NCBI GenBank assembly: GCA_023393815.1
Contig: JAEXBU010000102.1
Span: 1 to 19,450 of the forward strand
Source of the DNA: Bacillota bacterium
GTDB lineage: Bacteria > Bacillota > Clostridia > Tissierellales > Peptoniphilaceae
Direction: 5' to 3'
Length of the DNA stretch: 19,450 bases
The position numbers were made by a program, and so were the translations under genes. The first letter of the stretch is position 1. Every line of letters starts with the position of its first letter. Positions 14,025-19,450 of the stretch are shown one piece after another. A model generated the notes under the pieces. It was not told where the DNA came from. It was given only the letters and a program-made list of their open reading frames with translations, and made no database searches.

Positions 14025-15191
14025 ATGGATGGCACAAACGGTAGGAAGAAAGTAAAAGCGGTAGGGCTGGAAACTTTTGTATTCCTCGTTGTTTTCATCG
14101 GAGGATTTTCACTGATAGGAAGTAAAATGGGCGTCGGCATGATGTTTAAGACCATGATGGCCACGGCTCACGACTTGTTGCTCTCTACGGTCTTTTTGAT
14201 TATGGCTATGGCCGTTTTGGCCGGCGCGATTAGCGGTGTTTTGTCGGAATTTGGCGCCATCGCTTTGATCAACAAGATTTTTGCCCCGTTGATGAAACCG
14301 ATTTGGGGGCTGCCCGGCGCTAGTATTACCGGAGCTGTGGCAACGTATTTATCAGACAATCCGGCGATCATATCTTTTGCGAAGGACAAGACATTCACAC
14401 AATACTTTAAGAAATACCAAGTACCTGCACTATGTAACTTGGGGACGGCTTTTGGCATGGGGCTCATCGTTACCACATTTATGATTGCGCAAGGCAAGGA
14501 GTTCATTGTGCCGGCCGTCGTTGGAAACGTCGGAGCCATTATCGGTTCTGTCATCAGCGTACGCTTAATGTTGATGCAAACGAAAAAGTATTATGGTGAC
14601 GAAGCGGAAAAACCCTATGATGAGGATATGGACGTGAACGATTTGGAGTCGAAAGGCGAGTTCCGCTACATTCGCGAAGGCAATCTGTTCCAACGTACCT
14701 TGGATGCCCTTTTGGAAGGCGGAAAAAACGGGGTTGAAATGGGGATGTCTATTATTCCTGGCGTTTTGATCGTTTGTACATTTGTGATGATGATTACGTT
14801 CGGCCCAGGTGAAAACGGCCAATACACCGGCGCCGCCTACGAAGGCGTCAAGTTTCTACCCTTTGTAGGTCAAAAACTGCAATTCATCTTTGAACCCTTA
14901 TTCGGGTTCCAATCGCCGGAAGCCATTGCCTTCCCTATTACGGCTCTTGGCGCGGTGGGCGCCGCTATTTCCTTGGTTCCGAACTTTATCGAAACGGGCG
15001 CGGCCCTTCCCAACGACATCGCCGTCTTTACGGCTATGGGGATGTGCTGGTCCGGTTATCTGAGCACTCACATCGGCATGATGGACGCACTGAAGTCCAG
15101 AGAATTGGCCGGGAAGGCTATTTTGTCCCATACGATCGGCGGACTTTTAGCCGGTGTTTCAGCGCATTTCATTTTTATGCTGGTTGGTTAG
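14025..15191 (+). CDS. Gate-domain (nucleoside-recognition) polytopic membrane protein
   Basis: A 388-residue membrane protein with about eight helices. Residues ~48-115, with LAGAISGVLSEFGAIALINK and FAPLMKPIWGLPGASITGAV followed by YLSDNPA, fit the Gate/nucleoside-recognition domain found in nucleoside transporters, FeoB and spore proteins. A second similar half runs from about residue 235 (GVEMGMSIIPGVLIVCTFVM, FGFQSPEAIAFPITALGAVG). A hydrophilic acidic loop separates the halves at about 185-225. I associate it from memory with a Clostridia family named CD0519/CD1768, which I cannot check. The substrate is unknown. ATG 14025 follows ACGGAGG and a run of seven T. It is monocistronic, with its own promoter and terminator. 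Confidence 0.75.
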   Translation: MDGTNGRKKVKAVGLETFVFLVVFIGGFSLIGSKMGVGMMFKTMMATAHDLLLSTVFLIMAMAVLAGAISGVLSEFGAIALINKIFAPLMKPIWGLPGASITGAVATYLSDNPAIISFAKDKTFTQYFKKYQVPALCNLGTAFGMGLIVTTFMIAQGKEFIVPAVVGNVGAIIGSVISVRLMLMQTKKYYGDEAEKPYDEDMDVNDLESKGEFRYIREGNLFQRTLDALLEGGKNGVEMGMSIIPGVLIVCTFVMMITFGPGENGQYTGAAYEGVKFLPFVGQKLQFIFEPLFGFQSPEAIAFPITALGAVGAAISLVPNFIETGAALPNDIAVFTAMGMCWSGYLSTHIGMMDALKSRELAGKAILSHTIGGLLAGVSAHFIFMLVG

Positions 15192-15204
15192 AACAGACAA
15201 ATTG

Positions 15205-15229
15205 AGCGCGGAGGAGTCCGCGCTTTTTT
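15205..15229 (+). terminator. Terminator of the Gate-domain gene
   Basis: Stem AGCGCGGA (15205-15212) / TCCGCGCT (15217-15224), loop GGAG, T tract to 15229, fourteen bases after the stop codon. Confidence 0.93.
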
Positions 15230-15230
15230 G

Positions 15231-15258
15231 TTGCCCTTTGTGGGATTTGTGTTAAAAT
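15231..15258 (+). promoter_or_regulatory. Promoter of the gene at 15293
   Basis: TTGCCC (15231-15236), 16-base spacer, TAAAAT (15253-15258) preceded by TGT, i.e. an extended -10. It directly follows the upstream terminator. It may drive the small membrane protein and the downstream YhgE/Pip genes, as no terminator is seen between them. Confidence 0.55.
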
Positions 15259-15292
15259 CATGTAGAAAACAGGGAAAGGAAGGGGGGAATGA

Positions 15293-15664
15293 ATGATGCA
15301 AAATTTAAACAAAAGGAGATTACGAAGTTACGCCATTCTCGGTATTGCCATGATTTTATTGAGACAAGGGGTCATGGCTGCGGGATTTATGCGAGAATCC
15401 ACGAATTTTGCTGCGACATGGGCGATGGTGCTTGCAGGTGTCGGCTTTTTCATCTTTCACTTTGAGTTACGCCGCGGCCGGGGTCTGTCGCCTGAAGGGG
15501 AAGAAGTGCTCTTAGGAGGGCCGATGCTTTACGGCGGGCTCCTCGTGGCCTTGTCTCTTTTCTTTTTTGCACTGACACTAGTAAAGGGACTGATCATTTT
15601 TGTCCTCTTTGGCGGTCTGCTTCTGTTTTTTACGAAGTTGATTCGAAATGTAAAACAAGAATAA
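15293..15664 (+). CDS. Small four-helix membrane protein of unknown function
   Basis: Not recognised. The 123-residue product has a basic N-terminus (NLNKRRLRS) and four hydrophobic helices: YAILGIAMILLRQGVMAAGF, TWAMVLAGVGFFIFHF, LYGGLLVALSLFFFALTLV and LIIFVLFGGLLLFFTKLI. A charged loop (ELRRGRGLSPEGEE) lies between helices two and three. Two adjacent ATG codons, 15293 and 15296, are possible starts; the purine-rich AAGGAAGGGGGG before them suits the second slightly better. It lies 39 bases ahead of the small ORF at 15704 and may share a transcript with the YhgE/Pip genes, but its composition gives no functional hint. Confidence 0.78.
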   Translation: MMQNLNKRRLRSYAILGIAMILLRQGVMAAGFMRESTNFAATWAMVLAGVGFFIFHFELRRGRGLSPEGEEVLLGGPMLYGGLLVALSLFFFALTLVKGLIIFVLFGGLLLFFTKLIRNVKQE

Positions 15665-15703
15665 CAGGGGCAAAGATCTATGGATCTCTGTGGAGGTCTT
15701 GTT

Positions 15704-15847
15704 ATGATGGAACCTCTTCTTTGTCCATGCCAAAATAAGCGTAATAAATGGCAGAGCGAAAGAATCGATGATTGTGTATTTGCCCTTGTGGCGGGTAGAA
15801 GTCAAAAATCGGATAGATACGTCGTGTCTTGGAAAGAGCCTCTATGA
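15704..15847 (+). CDS. Small ORF (47 residues) coupled to the first YhgE/Pip gene
   Basis: ATG 15704 is preceded by GGAGG (15692-15696) with a seven-base gap, an excellent ribosome-binding site. The frame runs 47 codons and stops in TGA at 15845-15847, which overlaps the ATG of the YhgE/Pip gene as ATGA. The peptide begins MMEPLLCPCQNKRNK and ends RYVVSWKEPL; it is mildly basic, with three cysteines (two as CPC) and no membrane helix. The YhgE/Pip gene itself has only a modest GGAAAGAG before its start, so translation of this ORF could deliver ribosomes to it. I recognise no family. It may be a real small protein, a translational-coupling leader, or the remnant of a longer gene. Confidence 0.5.
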   Translation: MMEPLLCPCQNKRNKWQSERIDDCVFALVAGRSQKSDRYVVSWKEPL

Positions 15848-18372
15848 AAAAAGTAATGACAATTTTAAAGCGAGATATGAAACGAATACTAACCAATGAG
15901 GCGGCTCTTCTCGTCCTCGTCGGTATTTCTCTGCTTCCGTCTCTTTATGCGTGGTTTAATATTGCCGCGAACATGGATCCTTACGGAAATCTGGATCAGG
16001 TAAAGGTCGCCGTATCCAACGAAGATTCTTCCGTGCCCTTTCAAGGGAAGGATCTCAATGCGGGAGACGAAATCGTAGAGCAATTGAAAAAGAACGACCA
16101 GCTCGGGTGGACCTTTGTGGATACAGAGGCGGCCATTGAGGGAGTGAAGGCGGGGGATTACTACGCCGCCATTGTCATTCCCTCGGATTTTTCTTCGTCT
16201 TTTCTGTCTATTTTAGACGAAGGCGCTATTCGCTTTCCGGCTCTGGATTACTATGTAAACGAGAAGCTCAATGCCATCGCCCCGAAGATTACTTCTACGG
16301 GGCTTGGCGCCCTGGAAGCACAGATCGACAGCCGCTTTGTGGCCATGAGTTCGGAGATTTTAGGGGAAAAATTGGCGGAATCCACGACGGATTTCCGTGA
16401 TGAGGCGGAGGAAAAACGTAACGATGCCATTCATAGTCTGGATAAAGTGGGTCAAAACTTAGCAGAATATGAAACGGTGTTAAAAAACATGGACGATGAG
16501 ATGAATCGTCTGTCGGATCTAAGCCGCGGCGCCAGAAGCGATGTGAAGGCTTTAAAGACGGCGGTGAGAAAAGGCGAAATCACCCTCGATGAAGCCTCGG
16601 CGCTTCTGGAAGAGACCCGGCGGGAAAGTGAAAAAATCGCCGGCGCCTACGAAAATATTATGGACGATATGAACCGCATGACGCGCATGGCCGACACCTA
16701 CTCCGAGAAAAAGTACTTATCTTTGGACCGGGACTTTTCTCATGAAAAACAGCGAATCGAGCGCGGTCTCGTGGACATGGAATTAATGAATGGCATAAAC
16801 GGACGAATTTTAAGGGATTTGGATAGTCTCTCGCCTATACCGAAGGAGGCGCGGCCTCTGGATACGGTGGAGCGATGGCGGCAAATCAATCGCCGAAATG
16901 GCACCCTCCTCGACGCGTTGAGGGAACAAAATGCGGCTTTGAAATCGGCGAGGGCTTCTCTGGAAGGTAGTCACTGCACGATTCAAAATCGGCTGAAGGA
17001 ATCTTCCAATCAGCTCGGCGATTTAGGAAAAGATTTCCGCAGTACCATTTCCCCGATGATGAATCAAAGTTTCGATTTGATGAATCAAGTGGAAGGACAT
17101 TTTTCAGCTACCTTGTCCACCATGCCCGCGCTCTTGGACGGATTTGATCGTTTGCTCGGCGACATGGAGGTTATGACCGGCGAAGCCCACAAAACGGTGG
17201 AAAACAGTTTGGTAAGCCTAGGCCGTGCCCAAGACAGTATTTCCAGCTTACAAAAGGATTTGGGGCAATTGGCCCGCGGTCCTGTTTATGAAAAAATCCG
17301 CGAGGCCACCACCGTTGACGAACACACTTTTACCACCTTCATGGAAAGCCCGGTCAAGATCAACGAACACGTGGTCTATCGAAGCGAGAACTATGGCAGT
17401 GCTATGACGCCCTTTTTTACAAACCTGGCCCTATGGGTTGGCGGGATGATCCTTATTTCGATTATAAAAATCGACGTGGATAGAGACGAATACCCGGAAC
17501 CTTTGCGTTTCAAAGAAGCCTACTTCGGTCGCTGGGCTCTTTTTGTTTTAATCGGCCTCGTTCAGGCCTTGATCGTCAGTACCGGCGACCTGTGGCTTTT
17601 AAAGGCTCAGTGCGCCCACCCCTTCCTATTTGTGCTTACGGCTCTCTTGTCCTCTGTGGCCTATGTATCCATGATCTATTCTTTGGCGGCCACCTTCAGA
17701 AATATTGGCAAGGCCGTTGCCGTCATCGTATTGATCTTGCAAATTCCCGGTGCCTCTGGCACCTATCCCATCGAAATGATGGCTCCATTTTTCCGGTCCA
17801 TCTATCCCGCCCTGCCCTTCCACTACGGCATCGATGCCATGCGGGAGGCTATGCTTGGCGTGTACCAATTCCATCTGGGAAAGTATTGGCTGATTTTGTT
17901 GGCCTATTTGCCCTTGTCTCTTCTCATCGGCCTAGTCGGGCCGCGGGTTTTCGGCTCTCTTAATCATATTTTCGATTTAAAACTGGCGGAAAGCGAGCTG
18001 ATCCACGGAGACCTTCCGGAGAAACAAAGCATTATGAGCGGAGCCTTGATTCCTATGATTTTAGCCCAAGATTCGCAGAGCTTGGAGCGTGTGAAAGATA
18101 AACACGAACGCTTCTTTGCCGGTTACAAGAAAAAGAAGTACTATGCTTTTGCGGCTCTGGCTCTGGTGCCCGGCATCTTCCTCTGCCTGCTTCTGCGTGT
18201 GGATGCAAAGATTCGCTACTTAGTCATTTGGGTCGTCTCCATCATCGCCTTCGCCACCTATTCCATTTGGTTAGAATATTACCGTCATCGCTACGAAGAA
18301 GAAGAGGAATGGATGGCTCTTTCCCAATCGGAAGTACTGGATCGATTGAAAGGCAAGGACACTCATGAATAA
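15844..18372 (+). CDS. YhgE/Pip-family membrane protein (first of tandem pair)
   Basis: An 842-residue protein of the YhgE/Pip (phage infection protein) family, related to ABC-2 type permeases and to EsaA/YueB proteins. After a short cytosolic start comes one helix (about 18-40) ending in the family signature SLLPSLYAWFNIAANMDPYG, then a large extracellular region (about 45-515) with VAVSNEDSS, YYAAIVIPSDFS, YYVNEKLNAIAPKI and a long coiled-coil stretch. The C-terminal membrane domain starts near 519 with five helices, including FTNLALWVGGMILISII and VIVLILQIPGASGTYPIEMM. Two more helices follow at about 766-815 (YYAFAALALVPGIFLCLLL, YLVIWVVSIIAFATYSIW) after a charged linker. ATG 15844 is chosen over TTG 15829. 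It overlaps the small ORF by four bases and the next gene by eight. The transported substrate is unknown. Confidence 0.88.
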   Translation: MKKVMTILKRDMKRILTNEAALLVLVGISLLPSLYAWFNIAANMDPYGNLDQVKVAVSNEDSSVPFQGKDLNAGDEIVEQLKKNDQLGWTFVDTEAAIEGVKAGDYYAAIVIPSDFSSSFLSILDEGAIRFPALDYYVNEKLNAIAPKITSTGLGALEAQIDSRFVAMSSEILGEKLAESTTDFRDEAEEKRNDAIHSLDKVGQNLAEYETVLKNMDDEMNRLSDLSRGARSDVKALKTAVRKGEITLDEASALLEETRRESEKIAGAYENIMDDMNRMTRMADTYSEKKYLSLDRDFSHEKQRIERGLVDMELMNGINGRILRDLDSLSPIPKEARPLDTVERWRQINRRNGTLLDALREQNAALKSARASLEGSHCTIQNRLKESSNQLGDLGKDFRSTISPMMNQSFDLMNQVEGHFSATLSTMPALLDGFDRLLGDMEVMTGEAHKTVENSLVSLGRAQDSISSLQKDLGQLARGPVYEKIREATTVDEHTFTTFMESPVKINEHVVYRSENYGSAMTPFFTNLALWVGGMILISIIKIDVDRDEYPEPLRFKEAYFGRWALFVLIGLVQALIVSTGDLWLLKAQCAHPFLFVLTALLSSVAYVSMIYSLAATFRNIGKAVAVIVLILQIPGASGTYPIEMMAPFFRSIYPALPFHYGIDAMREAMLGVYQFHLGKYWLILLAYLPLSLLIGLVGPRVFGSLNHIFDLKLAESELIHGDLPEKQSIMSGALIPMILAQDSQSLERVKDKHERFFAGYKKKKYYAFAALALVPGIFLCLLLRVDAKIRYLVIWVVSIIAFATYSIWLEYYRHRYEEEEEWMALSQSEVLDRLKGKDTHE

Positions 18373-19450
18373 AATTAAGAGCCACATTAAGGAAGATTTT
18401 TCCAGAATAAAAACGAACAGTATCGTCCTCGTGGTGCTTTTGGGCATTAGTTTGATTCCCTGCCTCTACGCTTGGTTCAACATTGCCGCCTCCTGGGATC
18501 CTTATAAACATACGGAGAATATTCCCATGGCCGTAGTCAATGAAGATGAGGGCTATGAACCCACCTTAATTCCTAAAACCTTTTATATCGGCGAGGAGGT
18601 AAAGAGGAATCTAGCTGTAGAAGAGACGGTCAATTGGGTGTTTACGGATCGAAAGGATGCCGTGGAAGGCGTGAAAAGCGGCGCCTATTACGCTGCCATT
18701 ATTATTCCGAAGGATTTCAGTGAAAAGATGTTTTCGTTCCTCTCTCCGGGAGGCGAAGCGCCGGAGCTGGAGTACTACGTCAACGAAAAGAAAAATGCCC
18801 TCGCCCCGAAAGTTGTGGAAAAAGAAGCGGGAGATCTGACCGATTGGGTAAAAGAAACGTTCACGAAAACACTCTACGACACGGCCTTCGACTCTCTTTT
18901 GACCTTCAAAGAAGATGGAGAGAACGCCCGCACCGATGCACTGTGGGAGCAACTGCAGCAACAATTAAGCCGGAGCTCCGAGACATTGAGCGTGCAGGCC
19001 ACCACGTTGCGATCCTTTAAACAATTAGCCGAAGCCTCGCAAGTGGTAATGAAAAGCGGCGACAATCTCATGGATACCTCCAAAAGCGCCCTGAATGAAA
19101 ACATGGGGCGAATGAAGGAAGATCGAAAGGATTTGAATGAATTAACATCCACATTAAAGGCCTTTCGCCGAAACATGGAAACGGCGCTGGATAAAAACGT
19201 TGCCTACATGGAAAAAGTAGGCGGCGACGTGGACGATCTTTTCCGGGAAGGAGAGGAGAAGCGCGACCGCTTTGTGGCCAATCGTCGGGCTGTGATTAGC
19301 ACATTGGAACAAGACGTCGCCGATAAAGAAGAGATGGAGAGAAAAGTCACGGATCTTAATGACGAGCTCCCTATGCCCCTCATGGGATTGGAACGGGTGG
19401 CGGAAAAAATTCACCGGAGTAAAGGCTACGAAGAGTCCATGTTAAAAGAT
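18365..19450 (+). CDS. YhgE/Pip-family membrane protein (second of tandem pair, 3' end outside window)
   Basis: ATG 18365 lies inside the end of the previous gene (eight-base overlap), and 362 codons stay open to the right edge. The start MNKIKSHIKEDFSRIKTNSI is followed by one helix and the family signature SLIPCLYAWFNIAASWDPYK. Then come MAVVNEDEG, WVFTDRKDAVEGVKSGAYYA, AIIIPKDFS and YYVNEKKNALAPKV, each aligning with the first YhgE/Pip gene (WTFVDTEAAIEGVKAGDYYA, AIVIPSDFS, YYVNEKLNAIAPKI). The rest of the visible part is a helical coiled-coil region rich in E, K and L. The C-terminal membrane domain would lie beyond the window. The two proteins are divergent paralogues and probably work together, perhaps as a heterodimer. 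Confidence 0.88.
   Translation, partial: MNKIKSHIKEDFSRIKTNSIVLVVLLGISLIPCLYAWFNIAASWDPYKHTENIPMAVVNEDEGYEPTLIPKTFYIGEEVKRNLAVEETVNWVFTDRKDAVEGVKSGAYYAAIIIPKDFSEKMFSFLSPGGEAPELEYYVNEKKNALAPKVVEKEAGDLTDWVKETFTKTLYDTAFDSLLTFKEDGENARTDALWEQLQQQLSRSSETLSVQATTLRSFKQLAEASQVVMKSGDNLMDTSKSALNENMGRMKEDRKDLNELTSTLKAFRRNMETALDKNVAYMEKVGGDVDDLFREGEEKRDRFVANRRAVISTLEQDVADKEEMERKVTDLNDELPMPLMGLERVAEKIHRSKGYEESMLKD

Noticed and set aside
1..19450. CRISPR arrays, tRNA or rRNA genes, insertion sequences, prophage genes
   Set aside because: No regularly spaced repeats, cloverleaf sequences, transposases, integrases or terminal inverted repeats were seen on either strand.

Overview
The window looks like chromosomal DNA of a low-to-mid-GC Gram-positive anaerobe (Firmicutes/Bacillota). 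A fused pyruvate:ferredoxin oxidoreductase points to an anaerobe. The strong AGGAGG ribosome-binding sites, sigma-A-type promoters, FMN riboswitch with ribD-ribE-ribBA-ribH, MprF-type protein and tandem YhgE/Pip proteins are Firmicutes traits. A Tissierellia/Peptoniphilaceae-like organism is my guess from protein flavour, not something the sequence proves.

Layout. (1) 2-1507: the C-terminal part of an MprF/DUF2156 membrane aminoacyl-phosphatidylglycerol synthase, cut by the left edge. (2) 1504-2433, minus strand: an unnamed protein that reads as a HEPN domain (R-x4-H) joined to an Mrr-like PD-(D/E)XK nuclease domain; this is the best candidate for an undescribed system. (3) 2529-3498: rplM-rpsI with a consensus promoter and terminator, divergent from gene 2. 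(4) 3583-4998, minus strand: an ECF-like sigma factor and its overlapping single-pass membrane anti-sigma factor. (5) 5133-8852: promoter, FMN riboswitch with attenuator, then the complete riboflavin operon. (6) 8873-9431: a small four-helix membrane protein. (7) 9500-13021, minus strand: nifJ (PFOR). (8) 13022-14024: 1 kb without a convincing gene, AT-rich, with a GC-richer block that may be a dispersed element, a palindrome, and a promoter flanked by an inverted repeat. (9) 14025-15191: a Gate-domain membrane protein. (10) 15293-19450: a small membrane protein, a previously overlooked 47-codon ORF, and two tandem YhgE/Pip-type membrane proteins joined by ATGA-like overlaps; the second is cut by the right edge.

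How the genes work together. The riboflavin operon makes lumazine and riboflavin, the FMN precursor, from GTP and ribulose 5-phosphate, and FMN should shut it off by premature termination. PFOR supplies acetyl-CoA and reduced ferredoxin. MprF, the sigma/anti-sigma pair and the YhgE/Pip pair are all envelope-related, but the sequence shows no direct regulatory link among them.
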